Positions 1 to 9,721 of a stretch of 64,000 bases of DNA are shown in pieces. The DNA is from Lachnospiraceae bacterium (GTDB lineage Bacteria; Bacillota; Clostridia; Lachnospirales; Lachnospiraceae). The notes beneath the pieces are model-generated. The model ran no database searches, had not been told where the DNA came from, and saw only the letters and a program-made list of their open reading frames with translations. The number at the start of each line of letters is the position of its first letter. Within the stretch, counting starts at the first letter, position 1. Position numbers and translations under genes: made by a program. Where the stretch lies: contig SVEY01000003.1 in assembly GCA_015057165.1 (NCBI GenBank), positions 62,001-126,000 of the forward strand. Reading direction: 5' to 3'.

Positions 1-30
1 TGTCTTATCTTTATTCATTGTACCTGGCAT
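1..30 (-). CDS. rpoC: RNA polymerase beta' subunit, first 10 codons only (partial)
   Basis: Only the start of this gene is inside the window. An ATG at 30 opens a frame reading MPGTMNKDKT to the window edge, and a GGGAG ribosome site lies 8-12 bases upstream, just after the rpoB stop. A second in-frame ATG at 18 could also be the start. The assignment rests on the near-universal rpoB-rpoC gene order and the 19-base spacing, since too little protein is visible to recognise the product by sequence. Confidence 0.7.
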   Translation of the reverse strand, partial: MPGTMNKDKT

Positions 31-49
31 TTATGAAACTCCCTTCTCT

Positions 50-3000
50 CTATTCTTCAATATTATCTTCTGCAAATGCTTCTGCATCTAGGTCTTCGTA
101 TTCTTCAGACTCTAAATCGTCTTCTTCGTCAACTGTATGCTCAGTATAACCTTGAGCTGCAAAATCAACATTTTCCTCAAATGCAAAATTCTTATTAGCA
201 TCTGCCATTACTGCGTTGTAATCAGTATTGCCATACTCACTAGTCTCTATTAATTGAACCTCTTTACGATTCTCATCAAGTACTTTGACATCAAGACCAA
301 GTGACTGTAATTCCTTAAGAAGAACCTTGAAGGATTCTGGAATTCCAGGTTCAGGGATGTTCTCTCCCTTAATAATAGCTTCGTATGTCTTAACACGACC
401 AACAACGTCATCCGACTTCATTGTCAGGATTTCTTGAAGTGTATAACTTGCACCATAAGCTTCAAGAGCCCAAACTTCCATTTCTCCGAAACGCTGTCCG
501 CCGAATTGTGCTTTACCACCAAGTGGCTGTTGTGTTACTAGAGAATAAGGACCAGTTGAACGAGCGTGAATCTTATCGTCTACTAAGTGGTGAAGTTTCA
601 AGTAATGCATGTGACCGATTGTAACCGGTGAATCAAACTCTTCGCCTGTACGTCCATCACGAAGCTGTACTTTACCATCTCTTCTTATCTCAACTCCCTC
701 CCATAGAGCTCTATGGTCACGATTGTCACTTAAGTATTTCATAACGTCCTTGTTAAGAACATCTTTATACTTATCTGAGAAATTCTCTTTCTTGTCAGCC
801 CATTTATCAAGCTTAGCTTCTGTCTTATCGAAAGGAAGATTTACATAATCATTAGCAAGTTCAAGAGTATCCTGAATATCAATTTCCTTAGCACCATCAA
901 ATACAGGTGTTTCAATATTAAATCCAAGAGCCTTAGCTGCAAGAGACAAGTGAATCTCAAGTACCTGTCCAATATTCATACGAGATGGTACACCAAGTGG
1001 ATTAAGAACGATATCAAGTGGTCTACCATTAGGTAGGTATGGCATATCTTCAATAGGAAGTACACGAGAAACTACACCCTTGTTACCATGACGACCAGCC
1101 ATCTTATCACCAACAGAAATCTTACGCTTCTGTGCAATATAGATTCTAACTGATTTGTTAACTCCAGGTGGTAACTCATCACCATTTTCTCTTGTAAATA
1201 CCTTAGCATCTACAACAACACCATATTCACCATGAGGTACCTTAAGTGAAGTATCTCTAACTTCTTTAGCCTTATCACCAAAGATAGCACGAAGTAACTT
1301 CTCTTCTGCTGATGCTTCTGTCTCACCCTTAGGTGTAACCTTTCCTACAAGAATATCACCTGCACGAACTTCAGCACCGATTCTAATAATACCGTCTTCG
1401 TCAAGGTTAGCACGGGCATCGTCACCTACACCAGATATATCTCTTGTAATCTCTTCTGCACCAAGCTTTGTATCTCTAGCTTCTGTCTCATATTCTTCAA
1501 TATGAACAGATGTATACACATCATCCTGAACTAATCTCTCTGATAATAGTACAGCATCCTCGTAGTTGTAACCTTCCCAAGTCATGAAACCAATAAGTGG
1601 GTTCTTACCAAGTGCCATTTCACCCATTGATGTTGAAGGACCATCTGCAATAACTTCGCCTTCTTCAACCTTATCACCCTTGAATACAATAGGTCTCTGG
1701 TTGTAGCAGTTACTTTGATTACTTCTATCAAATTTATTAAGGATATATTCTTGTCTGCCTGACTTACCCTTTACAATAATCTTAGTTGCATCTACGAACT
1801 CAACTGTTCCTTCTTCTTTTGCAACAACACATACACCAGAGTCAACTGCAGTCTTTGGCTCCATACCTGTACCTACAACAGGAGCTTCTGTTGTAAGAAG
1901 TGGTACTGCCTGACGTTGCATGTTTGATCCCATAAGTGCACGGTTAGCATCATCATTCTGTAAAAATGGAATAAGTGCAGTAGCAACAGAGAATACCATC
2001 TTAGGAGATACGTCCATATAATCGAACATAGTCTTATCGTACTCTTGTGTCTCTTCACGGAAACGACCAGATACACTGTTACGTACGAAATGTCCTTCTT
2101 CATCAAGCTTCTCGTTAGCTTGTGCTACATGGTAATTATCTTCTTCATCAGCTGTCATATATACAACTTCATCTGTAACTCTAGGATTCTCAGGATCAGA
2201 CTTATCAATCTTACGATAAGGAGCTTCAATGAATCCATATTCATTAATCTTAGCGTAACTAGCTAGCGAGTTAATAAGTCCGATGTTAGGACCTTCAGGT
2301 GTCTCAATAGGACACATTCTTCCATAGTGAGAATAGTGAACGTCACGAACCTCGAAACCTGCTCTATCTCTTGATAAACCACCAGGTCCAAGTGCTGAAA
2401 GACGTCTCTTATGTGTTAACTCACCAAGTGGGTTATTCTGATCCATGAACTGTGATAGCTGTGATGAACCAAAGAATTCTTTAACAGCTGCAGTAACAGG
2501 CTTAATATTGATTAGACTCTGAGGTGATACGCCATCTAAATCCTGAGAAGTCATTCTCTCACGAACAACTCTCTCCATACGTGATAAGCCAATTCTGTAT
2601 TGATTCTGTAATAATTCACCAACGGCACGAATACGACGATTTCCTAAATGGTCAATATCATCATCCTTACCTATTCCATATTCAAGATGCATATTGTAGT
2701 TAATTGATGCAAATATATCATCTCTTGTAATATGCTTAGGAATAAGATCACCGATATTACGCTTAACAGCTTCAGCAAGCTCTTCCCCATCTTCATATTC
2801 GCTCATTAACTGCTCAAGTACTGGATAGTATACTTTCTCAGTTACTCCAAGTTCTTTTGGATCACAATCGAGACCAACGAAGAAGTCGAAATCAACCATC
2901 ATATTAGATAGTACTTTGACATTCTTCTCTTCAGTCTGAATCATTACATATGGAATAGCATTATTCTGAATTTCATCAGCAAGTTCTCTAGATACTAATG

Positions 3001-3958
3001 TACCAGCTTCAGCAATTACTTCACCAGTAATCTCGCTTACAACATCTTCTGCAAGAACCTGATTGTAAATTCTATGTCTAAATGAAAGCTTCTTATTGAA
3101 TTTATAACGTCCAACTTTAGCTAAGTCATATCTTCTTGGGTCGAAGAACATAGCATTAATAAGACTCTCTGCACTCTCAACAGAAAGAGGCTCACCTGGA
3201 CGAATCTTCTTATATAACTCTAATAGACCCTTCTCGTAACTTCCTTCTGGAAGCTTCTCTGGGTCAATAGATGGATCCTTGTCAAGAGATGCCATAATCT
3301 TAGGTTCTTCTCCAAACAAGTCAATGATTTCCTGATTAGTTCCTACTCCTAGCGCACGAATAAGTACAGTAATAGGAACCTTTCTAGTTCTATCTACACG
3401 AACGTAAAAAACGTCATTGGAGTCAGTCTCATACTCTAACCACGCACCACGATTAGGTATTACAGTACAAGAATATAATTTCTTACCTACCTTATCATGA
3501 TCGATAGCATAATATATACCTGGAGAACGTACTAATTGGCTTACAATTACACGCTCTGCACCATTAATTACGAATGTACCTGTCTCAGTCATAAGTGGCA
3601 TATCACCCATAAAGATTTCCTGAGTAATAATCTCATCAGTATCCTTATTAAGAAGACTAACCACAACCTTTAAAGGAGCCGCATAAGTCGCATCTCTCTC
3701 TTTGCATTCAGGAATCGTATACTTCTTCTCATCTTCACACAAAGTAAAATCTACGAAATTCAAGCTTAAGTGATTACCATAATCACTAATAGGAGAGATA
3801 TCTCTGAAAACTTCCTTGAGGCCTTCCTCTAAGAACCACTTATAAGAGTCCTTCTGAACCTCAATGAAGTTAGGCATCTTGAGAACCTCTTTTTGTCTTG
3901 AATAACTCATACGTATACTTTTTCCGGCTTTCACTGGACGTATTCTGTTTTTCTCCAT
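50..3958 (-). CDS. rpoB: DNA-directed RNA polymerase subunit beta
   Basis: This is the catalytic beta subunit of RNA polymerase, about 1302 residues. The N-terminus ([20 protein letters not shown]) is the standard Clostridia form. The rifampicin region ([26 protein letters not shown]) and the switch region [12 protein letters not shown] are intact, and an acidic tail follows the last conserved block. An in-frame GTG at 3970 would add four residues, but it lies inside the GAGGTG ribosome site that serves the ATG at 3958, so I prefer 3958. A sigma-A-type promoter lies about 110 bases upstream. No L7/L12 gene adjoins it in this window, so rpoB appears to head its own transcript with rpoC. Confidence 0.98.
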   Translation of the reverse strand: MEKNRIRPVKAGKSIRMSYSRQKEVLKMPNFIEVQKDSYKWFLEEGLKEVFRDISPISDYGNHLSLNFVDFTLCEDEKKYTIPECKERDATYAAPLKVVVSLLNKDTDEIITQEIFMGDMPLMTETGTFVINGAERVIVSQLVRSPGIYYAIDHDKVGKKLYSCTVIPNRGAWLEYETDSNDVFYVRVDRTRKVPITVLIRALGVGTNQEIIDLFGEEPKIMASLDKDPSIDPEKLPEGSYEKGLLELYKKIRPGEPLSVESAESLINAMFFDPRRYDLAKVGRYKFNKKLSFRHRIYNQVLAEDVVSEITGEVIAEAGTLVSRELADEIQNNAIPYVMIQTEEKNVKVLSNMMVDFDFFVGLDCDPKELGVTEKVYYPVLEQLMSEYEDGEELAEAVKRNIGDLIPKHITRDDIFASINYNMHLEYGIGKDDDIDHLGNRRIRAVGELLQNQYRIGLSRMERVVRERMTSQDLDGVSPQSLINIKPVTAAVKEFFGSSQLSQFMDQNNPLGELTHKRRLSALGPGGLSRDRAGFEVRDVHYSHYGRMCPIETPEGPNIGLINSLASYAKINEYGFIEAPYRKIDKSDPENPRVTDEVVYMTADEEDNYHVAQANEKLDEEGHFVRNSVSGRFREETQEYDKTMFDYMDVSPKMVFSVATALIPFLQNDDANRALMGSNMQRQAVPLLTTEAPVVGTGMEPKTAVDSGVCVVAKEEGTVEFVDATKIIVKGKSGRQEYILNKFDRSNQSNCYNQRPIVFKGDKVEEGEVIADGPSTSMGEMALGKNPLIGFMTWEGYNYEDAVLLSERLVQDDVYTSVHIEEYETEARDTKLGAEEITRDISGVGDDARANLDEDGIIRIGAEVRAGDILVGKVTPKGETEASAEEKLLRAIFGDKAKEVRDTSLKVPHGEYGVVVDAKVFTRENGDELPPGVNKSVRIYIAQKRKISVGDKMAGRHGNKGVVSRVLPIEDMPYLPNGRPLDIVLNPLGVPSRMNIGQVLEIHLSLAAKALGFNIETPVFDGAKEIDIQDTLELANDYVNLPFDKTEAKLDKWADKKENFSDKYKDVLNKDVMKYLSDNRDHRALWEGVEIRRDGKVQLRDGRTGEEFDSPVTIGHMHYLKLHHLVDDKIHARSTGPYSLVTQQPLGGKAQFGGQRFGEMEVWALEAYGASYTLQEILTMKSDDVVGRVKTYEAIIKGENIPEPGIPESFKVLLKELQSLGLDVKVLDENRKEVQLIETSEYGNTDYNAVMADANKNFAFEENVDFAAQGYTEHTVDEEDDLESEEYEDLDAEAFAEDNIEE

Positions 3959-4069
3959 TTGACGCTTCACCTCTTCATTTTATTTTGCAATAATCGTGAA
4001 CAAAATGTGTCGTAAATGCCCTTAAAATTAGGCATACTTCGCCCATTACTCCACAATAAAGCACTCTAC

Positions 4070-4099
4070 ATATTACACCAAATTACAATGGGGTGTCAA
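4070..4099 (-). promoter_or_regulatory. Sigma-A-type promoter for rpoB
   Basis: Reading the minus strand, TTGACA (4099-4094) and TAATAT (4075-4070) are separated by 18 bases. This leaves a leader of about 105 bases before the rpoB start. The promoter lies between rpoB and intergenic element A1, so the element is upstream of the transcription start. Confidence 0.7.
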
Positions 4100-4119
4100 G
4101 GAGTTTTTTATATTTTTTT

Positions 4120-4348
4120 CAGCGAGAGTGTGACACTGCCTTTATATAACGACTCTTCGCTAAGTATATGTAAGTGATTGATTTATTTCTCTGTTAATAT
4201 TATGGCGGAAACTGGCGACTGACCCGCCATCCAGGCGGCAGTCGCCTATTCACGACATCCTTGTCGTGAATTTTCCTCAATTAATCAATCACTAACATAT
4301 ACTAACGCTTGAGTCTATCTATATAAAGGCAGTGACACACTCTCGCTG
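4120..4348 (-). repeat. Family A structured intergenic element, copy 1
   Basis: This imperfect palindrome of about 229 bp has arms at 4120-4149 and 4320-4348 that pair over nearly 30 bases (outer ends CAGCGAGAGTG and CACTCTCGCTG). Inside are conserved arms around TATATGTNAGTGATTG and two hairpins, at 4214-4246 and 4249-4270. Read on the minus strand, the hairpin loops are AAGGAT (closed by C-G) and TGGAT. The second hairpin has a two-base 3' bulge (GT) between its inner and outer stems, exactly as in copies 2 and 3. Its orientation is opposite to copy 2. No open reading frame is present. Confidence 0.8.
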
Positions 4349-4397
4349 AGCGAAAATACTAATAGACCTCTTTTAGTTTTGTATGGTTTATATGCAA

Positions 4398-4648
4398 ATA
4401 GCAGGCAGGGCGTATGCTAAGTAAGTGTCTTTATACCTTGATTCGAGCGTTACTATATGTTAATGATTGATTCTAAGAGAAAATTTTGTGCCAAGGATGG
4501 CACAAAAAAGCAACTGCCACCTGGATGGTGGGTCAGTTGCTGGTTTTCGTCAAAATATTTAATTATACTAAATACCAATCATTTACATATAGTCAGCGAA
4601 GAATCAGCCGTATAAAGACACTTGCATAGCACACTCCCTGCCTCCTAT
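4398..4648 (+). repeat. Family A structured intergenic element, copy 2
   Basis: This 251-bp palindrome has terminal arms GGCAGGG (4404-4410) and CCCTGCC (4636-4642), extended by a long paired stretch containing GTGTCTTTATAC. The hairpin at 4484-4507 has a seven-to-nine-pair stem and loop AAGGAT. The hairpin at about 4509-4541 has inner stem CCACC/GGTGG, loop TGGAT, a 3' GT bulge, and outer stem AGCAACTG/CAGTTGCT. Stem sequences differ from copies 1 and 3 but pairing and loops are kept. It ends six bases from the stop codon of the transketolase C-terminal gene and might help end that transcript. Confidence 0.8.
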
Positions 4649-4654
4649 ATCTAA

Positions 4655-5596
4655 CTACGCCAAAAATTCTTTAACCTGCTTATAAATTCCTTTAGCATCA
4701 AGTTCGTATTTCTCAAGTAACTTAAGCGCTGGACCTGATTCTCCGAATCTATCCTGAATTCCAATTCTAAGTTGCTTAGTTGGATAATGCTCTGACAATG
4801 TCTCTGCAACAGCTGAACCTAATCCTCCAATAACAGAATGTTCTTCTATTGTTACAACTTTGCCTGTCTTCTTAGCGCAAGACACTACTGTATCTACATC
4901 TATTGGCTTAATTGTATGAACATTTACAACTTGGGCTTCTATGCCTTCTTCAGAAAGCATATCTGCTGCCTGTAATGCTTCTATAACTTCTAGCCCTGTG
5001 GCAAAAAGTGTAACATCCTTACCCTCACGAAGAATAGGAGCTTCGTATAAATTAAACTGGTAATCAGAAGCATCATTATATGCAGGAACCGCAAGTCTTC
5101 CAAGCCTTATATAGCAAGGACCTTCTATATCCATTACAGCCTTGATACAAGCCTTAGTCTCAACATCATCTGCAGGACAAAGCACTGTCATTCCTGGGAT
5201 ATTACGCATTAATGATATGTCTTCTATACATTGATGCGTTGCACCGTCTTCTCCTACAGATATTCCTGCGTGACTTGCTGCAATTCTTACATTTAAATGT
5301 GGATAACCAACTGAGTTTCTAATCTGCTCATATGCACGTCCTGTAGCAAACATGGCAAAACTTGAACAAAATGGTATCTTACCACAAGCTGCAAGACCTG
5401 CTGCCATACTAACCATATTAGCTTCAGCTATTCCACAATCAATAAATCTATCTGGAAATTTCTTGCCGAAAATCGCCGTCTTAGTAGATTCTGCAAGATC
5501 TGCATCAAGCACTACTATTCTTTCATCACTTTCACCAAGCTCTGCTAAGGCCTCTCCATAGCTTTGTCTTGTTGCTATTCTCTTTAGTTCTGACAT
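4655..5596 (-). CDS. Transketolase, C-terminal subunit (pyrimidine-binding half)
   Basis: At 313 residues this is the C-terminal half of a split transketolase: an alpha-keto-acid-dehydrogenase-type pyrimidine domain (about 1-170) followed by the transketolase C domain (about 190-313). The RFIDCGIAEANMVSMAAGLA block and the HAGISVGEDGATHQ block are typical, and the former carries the glutamate that activates thiamine diphosphate. Its start overlaps the end of the N-terminal subunit by 13 bases, which implies translational coupling and a 1:1 complex. The enzyme moves two-carbon units in the non-oxidative pentose phosphate pathway. Split transketolases are common in Clostridia and archaea, so this is not a frameshift. 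Confidence 0.95.
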   Translation of the reverse strand: MSELKRIATRQSYGEALAELGESDERIVVLDADLAESTKTAIFGKKFPDRFIDCGIAEANMVSMAAGLAACGKIPFCSSFAMFATGRAYEQIRNSVGYPHLNVRIAASHAGISVGEDGATHQCIEDISLMRNIPGMTVLCPADDVETKACIKAVMDIEGPCYIRLGRLAVPAYNDASDYQFNLYEAPILREGKDVTLFATGLEVIEALQAADMLSEEGIEAQVVNVHTIKPIDVDTVVSCAKKTGKVVTIEEHSVIGGLGSAVAETLSEHYPTKQLRIGIQDRFGESGPALKLLEKYELDAKGIYKQVKEFLA

Positions 5597-6423
5597 AGTC
5601 CCTCCTCAAGCTTATCTAATTCTTCTAAGGCTTTCTCAGCCTCGTCGTCTTTTGGTGCGACTCCATGCCAGCCTACTACATTTTCCATAAAGGATACATC
5701 TTTACCTTTAATTGTCTTCATAACAATTACCGAAGGCATACCCTTGGTATTTCTTGCATTCTCAAATGCAGCTCTTAATTTATCAAAATCATGACCATCA
5801 TCGATCTCAATTACATTGAAATTAAATGCTCTAAACTTATCTCCTATTGGATATGGGGAATTAATCTCATCAATTGCTCCATCTATCTGCAAGTTGTTGT
5901 TGTCTATTATCCAACATAGATTATCAAGCTTTCTTGCTCCTGCAAACATTGCAGCTTCCCAGACCTGTCCTTCTTGAATCTCACCATCTCCGAGAAGAGA
6001 ATATACTCTATAATCTTTCTTATCTATTCTTGCAGCCATAGCCATTCCCAGAGAAGCAGAAGCGCCTTGTCCTAGGGATCCACTAGACATATCAATTCCA
6101 GGTGTATATCCAAGGGTTGGATGACCTTGTAGATGTGATCCTATGTGACGAAGAGTTAATAAATCCTCCTCTGGGAAAAATCCTTTTAATGCTAACGCAG
6201 CATATAAACCAGGTGCTGAGTGTCCCTTAGAAAGAACAAATCTATCTCTATCTTCCATATTAGGATTCTTTGCATCGATATTCATTTCTTCAAAATAAAG
6301 AAATGCAAATACCTCTGCAGATGATAAAGAACCACCCGGGTGTCCAGCTTTTGCGGCATGAGTACCTTTTATTATGCCTTTTCTAATCTGTACTGCCTTT
6401 TTTTGCAACTCAATGTTTGTCAT
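5584..6423 (-). CDS. Transketolase, N-terminal subunit (diphosphate-binding half)
   Basis: This 279-residue subunit carries the thiamine-diphosphate and Mg-binding motif, starting GDGEIQEGQVWEA and ending NNNLQ about 30 residues later. It also has the conserved KGHSAPGLYA and HPGGSLS blocks that line the active site. It forms the complete transketolase only with the downstream C-terminal subunit. A GAAAGGAAA ribosome site precedes the ATG. The 58-base gap to the upstream ATPase gene contains two CACAATAT repeats but no convincing promoter, so independent transcription is uncertain. Confidence 0.95.
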   Translation of the reverse strand: MTNIELQKKAVQIRKGIIKGTHAAKAGHPGGSLSSAEVFAFLYFEEMNIDAKNPNMEDRDRFVLSKGHSAPGLYAALALKGFFPEEDLLTLRHIGSHLQGHPTLGYTPGIDMSSGSLGQGASASLGMAMAARIDKKDYRVYSLLGDGEIQEGQVWEAAMFAGARKLDNLCWIIDNNNLQIDGAIDEINSPYPIGDKFRAFNFNVIEIDDGHDFDKLRAAFENARNTKGMPSVIVMKTIKGKDVSFMENVVGWHGVAPKDDEAEKALEELDKLEEGLCQN

Positions 6424-6481
6424 TTATATTTCCTTTCACCACAATATGTTGTGTCCTACACACAATATCTTGTATATGATA

Positions 6482-7921
6482 CTATAACTTGGCCACATCT
6501 TCAAGGGTAATAAGCATAATATTTTTGATAGCTCCTGCAACAGTTAATGTATTCTCATGGAATCCACATTTAGAGAATACAATATAGAATACATCTCCTG
6601 ATGCGGATACATGCTTTGTCATCTCAATTAAGTCCTTAAGTGTAGCCATTTCAATAGGTTCATCATTATAATAACATCTGCCAAATACAGTACATGGCTT
6701 ATCTTCGCATTTACCAAGAGCCACAAGATCGAATCCTGAAGACGTTCCTTTATCCTCGTCATTCTCCCACCAATTACCTATATCATCTACAGTAAATGGC
6801 ATCTTGCCATTGTCCGCCTCTTTTCTAATGTATTCTTTACACATGCGAACAAACACACTCTTCATGTAATCAGCTAATTCTGGCTCAATTAACTCTGACC
6901 ACATATCTCTTATCTTGCCACTGTAATACCAATCGATATTAGGAGCAATATATCTATACCAGAATAGGAAATTAGTATTAACTATTCCGTATCTGGTCTT
7001 CTTACGATTATTCTTCTCCGTTATGGCATTATTTTTCTCTACAACACCAATATTAATAAGGGTATTCATATATGGAACTACAACATCTTTAGGCTTATTA
7101 ACAAGAGCTGATATCTGATTAACTCTGACATTTCCCTGAGCTAAAGTCATAAGAATCCTGTTGTAATAAGACAGTTCTCTTAAATCAATACTCATAGTAG
7201 CCTCTGGCATCAAACCAGCCTGATGAATAGGTTTTAAGAATAATTCCTTAGCAACATTTTCAAGGTCTCCTTCGATTTTAGACAAATGTTGAGGGATACC
7301 ACCTGTTAATCCATAGAGAAATGTTCTTTCTTCTTCATCTCTATCCGGGAAAAATTCACAAGAATCATAGAATCCCATTCCCTTTAACTCTACCATTGTC
7401 ATAGGAGTATCTTTCCAAATTGCCTTCTTGCCATATACAAATTTCTCCATAGCAAGGAAAGAATCACCACATACAATCAGTTTGATATTATTGTTAGCCC
7501 ACTTTGAAGTAATGTAGTCAAATAATATCTTCTCATATGATGCATCTGCCTTAACGAAGTTATAATATCCATCGATAATAAGAAGAAGCTTCTCTCCTTC
7601 AGCCTTCTCCTCAATCATATCCATTAATTCCGTAAAATCAGGAATCATCTCATATTCTTCTTTAAGAACTTGAAGATTTGCAGTATTAGCAAACCTTGGC
7701 ATCTCATATATTTCTCCTAATGAACGTGCAAAAAGCACCATTTGTCCCACATCAGTTGTTGGATACGCAATGTGGAAAATGTGCTTTTTATCCTTGGCAA
7801 ATTCTTTAAGAAGGGTAGTCTTACCCATGCCCACTTGTCCTGTGACACAGCACACCTTCTTCTTGTCGTCATTATAAAAGCTTTCTAGAGCTTCTAATTC
7901 TTTCTTTCGTCCTACAAACAT
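6482..7921 (-). CDS. AAA-type ATPase with DUF234-like C-terminal domain
   Basis: This 479-residue P-loop ATPase belongs to the archaeal-type family (ATPase_2 plus DUF234). It begins MFVGRKKELEALESFY, with Walker A GQVGMGKTTLL near residue 35 and a Walker B-like LLLIIDG near residue 120. A winged-helix-like middle (LAQGNVRVNQISALVNKPK, TLINIGVVEK) and a C-terminal nuclease-like domain follow (SGFDLVALGK). The start at 7921 is chosen because GAAGAGG lies seven bases upstream, and the longer GTG start at 7945 has no ribosome site. Family members are often unassigned. No partner gene is obvious and the biological role is unknown. Confidence 0.85.
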   Translation of the reverse strand: MFVGRKKELEALESFYNDDKKKVCCVTGQVGMGKTTLLKEFAKDKKHIFHIAYPTTDVGQMVLFARSLGEIYEMPRFANTANLQVLKEEYEMIPDFTELMDMIEEKAEGEKLLLIIDGYYNFVKADASYEKILFDYITSKWANNNIKLIVCGDSFLAMEKFVYGKKAIWKDTPMTMVELKGMGFYDSCEFFPDRDEEERTFLYGLTGGIPQHLSKIEGDLENVAKELFLKPIHQAGLMPEATMSIDLRELSYYNRILMTLAQGNVRVNQISALVNKPKDVVVPYMNTLINIGVVEKNNAITEKNNRKKTRYGIVNTNFLFWYRYIAPNIDWYYSGKIRDMWSELIEPELADYMKSVFVRMCKEYIRKEADNGKMPFTVDDIGNWWENDEDKGTSSGFDLVALGKCEDKPCTVFGRCYYNDEPIEMATLKDLIEMTKHVSASGDVFYIVFSKCGFHENTLTVAGAIKNIMLITLEDVAKL

Positions 7922-8021
7922 TTTAATACCTCTTCCGCTACTCACACCAAACGTAGCGATATTATTGTATTACGATTCAACTAAAAACACAAGCATTATT
8001 TATGGTTTAAATTTAATGCAA

Positions 8022-9527
8022 TTATACATGTAAATTATCAAGGTCTAAACCTGTTGGAGCGTCCACATGCTCAAAGGCAGCAAGCTCAGGATTCTCTCTC
8101 TTCTCAAGAGAATAATTCTCATAAGGTCTGAATTTATGAGTCTGGTTGGCCCAGATTTCATCAGCAATTGGAGCCCATTCCTTAGCGTAGTTTTCACATT
8201 TAGCACAAAGCTGTTCTGCCGTCTCTTCACACTCGGCATTAGTTCCATGTGCGCCTGTCTTCTTAATCATCTCTCTAAGAAGGTCCGGATTCTCAAGCAT
8301 TGGACAAGGACGAAGCATATTTCTGTTAAATGGCTGTCCTTCATGATACGCCTTGAATAGCGGACTCTGTAACATCTCAAGGATTGAATGAGTCTTGATA
8401 TTAGTATCTGAGAAGTGGATAAATACACATGGCTCTGCATCACCTTGCGCATTAATATGGAAATAATTTCTTCCACCTGCTATACATCCTCCAACGAATT
8501 CACCATCATTCTGGAAGTCCATAGGGAAGAATCCTATATCATTATCTCCAGTTCTTACCCAACGAATCTTGTCAATAATCTGTTTTCGCTGTTCCATTGT
8601 AGGCATAAGCTCTGGTGCAGCATTTCCACCAATTGGCATATAGTGGAAGTAGAATCCAAATCTTGCTCCCTTGTCAGCAAGGAATCTAAAGAACTTCTCG
8701 TCAGTTACTGCCTCTATATTATTCCTGGTATAACAAATTGATGTTCCAAATATTATTCCATATTTCTTGAGAAGATCCATTGCCTTCATAGCTGCCTCGT
8801 AGTGACCTTTACCACGACGCTCATCATTAGTCTCTTCTGAGCCTTCAATGGAAAGAAGGAAAGTAATATTACCAAGCCTTACAACCTCTTTACAAACCTC
8901 TTCATTAATAAGTGTAGAATTGCTAAATAAAGCGAAATAACAATCGTTATGCTTCTCTGCAAGCTTGAAAATGTCCTTCATTCTTACAGTTGGTTCTCCA
9001 CCTGTCATAAGATATAGATGTGTTCCAAGTTCTTTACCCTGTGATACAATCTTATCCATATCTTCAAAAGAAAGATTGTTCTTATGGCCATATGTACCAG
9101 ACCAGCATCCTGTACAATGAAGATTGCAAGCATCTGTTGGATCAAATAATATTAACCATGGAATATTACAGTTATATATTTTACGATTCTCACGAATCAT
9201 CTTAGTTCCACGAAGAAATCCTTCATATCCAAGATTAACAAGTAAAGTCTTGGCACAATTAGGATCTGTCTCATCAATTATCTGGTTAAGGAACTTAACC
9301 CATCTATTATCAGGATTCTTAAATGCTTCACGAACCTTATTAAGGCTATCCATATTAGTAGCCTCTTTACCCCAGAACTTAACTGTGGAATCTGCTATCT
9401 TAATATAAACCTCGCTTCTTTCGTTAATGTCTTCCTTTTTGCTTATCTTCTTTATTAGCCTGTTAACAAGCACCTCAAAAGTCTTGCGCTCAGCTGCATG
9501 TGATATACTGTCTTTTACTGAACCCAT
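8022..9527 (-). CDS. Radical SAM protein with SPASM-like C-terminal region
   Basis: This 501-residue radical S-adenosylmethionine enzyme has the cluster motif CNLHCTGC (CxxxCxxC) in the fragment DPTDACNLHC, near residue 137. It is followed by the GGEP-type SAM motif (MTGGEPTVR) and a TIM-barrel fold. After residue 350 come further cysteines (GGCIAG, EPCVF, RPCPM, ECEET, CAKCENY) consistent with auxiliary iron-sulfur clusters. An N-terminal extension of about 120 residues is unusual and helix-rich. AGGAGG precedes the ATG. No precursor peptide or obvious substrate gene adjoins it, so the reaction is unassigned. Homologues annotated only as radical SAM protein are widespread in Clostridia. Confidence 0.88.
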   Translation of the reverse strand: MGSVKDSISHAAERKTFEVLVNRLIKKISKKEDINERSEVYIKIADSTVKFWGKEATNMDSLNKVREAFKNPDNRWVKFLNQIIDETDPNCAKTLLVNLGYEGFLRGTKMIRENRKIYNCNIPWLILFDPTDACNLHCTGCWSGTYGHKNNLSFEDMDKIVSQGKELGTHLYLMTGGEPTVRMKDIFKLAEKHNDCYFALFSNSTLINEEVCKEVVRLGNITFLLSIEGSEETNDERRGKGHYEAAMKAMDLLKKYGIIFGTSICYTRNNIEAVTDEKFFRFLADKGARFGFYFHYMPIGGNAAPELMPTMEQRKQIIDKIRWVRTGDNDIGFFPMDFQNDGEFVGGCIAGGRNYFHINAQGDAEPCVFIHFSDTNIKTHSILEMLQSPLFKAYHEGQPFNRNMLRPCPMLENPDLLREMIKKTGAHGTNAECEETAEQLCAKCENYAKEWAPIADEIWANQTHKFRPYENYSLEKRENPELAAFEHVDAPTGLDLDNLHV

Positions 9528-9686
9528 ACGATTCCTCCTGATTATTATATGTTGATTTAATAAATTGTAAATTAAAAATTGTTTTTACTTTTTATTTCTT
9601 ATAAAAACGCAAGTTATAATATACAACATTTGGGTATTTTATTCTAGTAGTAAATTTGCATATTTTATGGGATATAAAGTTAATTT

Positions 9687-9716
9687 TTGTTGTAATAATT
9701 ACAAGTGTGGTATAAT
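9687..9716 (+). promoter_or_regulatory. Promoter for the zinc-dependent phospholipase C-like gene
   Basis: TTGTTG (9687-9692) and TATAAT (9711-9716) are spaced by 18 bases. The predicted start is near 9723, at the beginning of the 69-bp tandem repeat, so the repeat would form the whole 5' leader. The rest of 9528-9686 is AT-rich. It may hold the radical SAM promoter on the other strand (TTGTAT, 17 bases, TATAAG), but this is weak. Confidence 0.55.
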
Positions 9717-9721
9717 TAGTC

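Noticed and set aside
3971-4069. rpoB leader considered for a riboswitch or ribosomal-protein leader motif.
   Set aside because: About 100 bases with no stable nested hairpins or recognisable conserved leader motif.
4655-6423. The two transketolase halves might be a frameshifted single gene.
   Set aside because: Each half has its own start and ribosome site, the boundary falls between domains, and split transketolases are normal in Clostridia.
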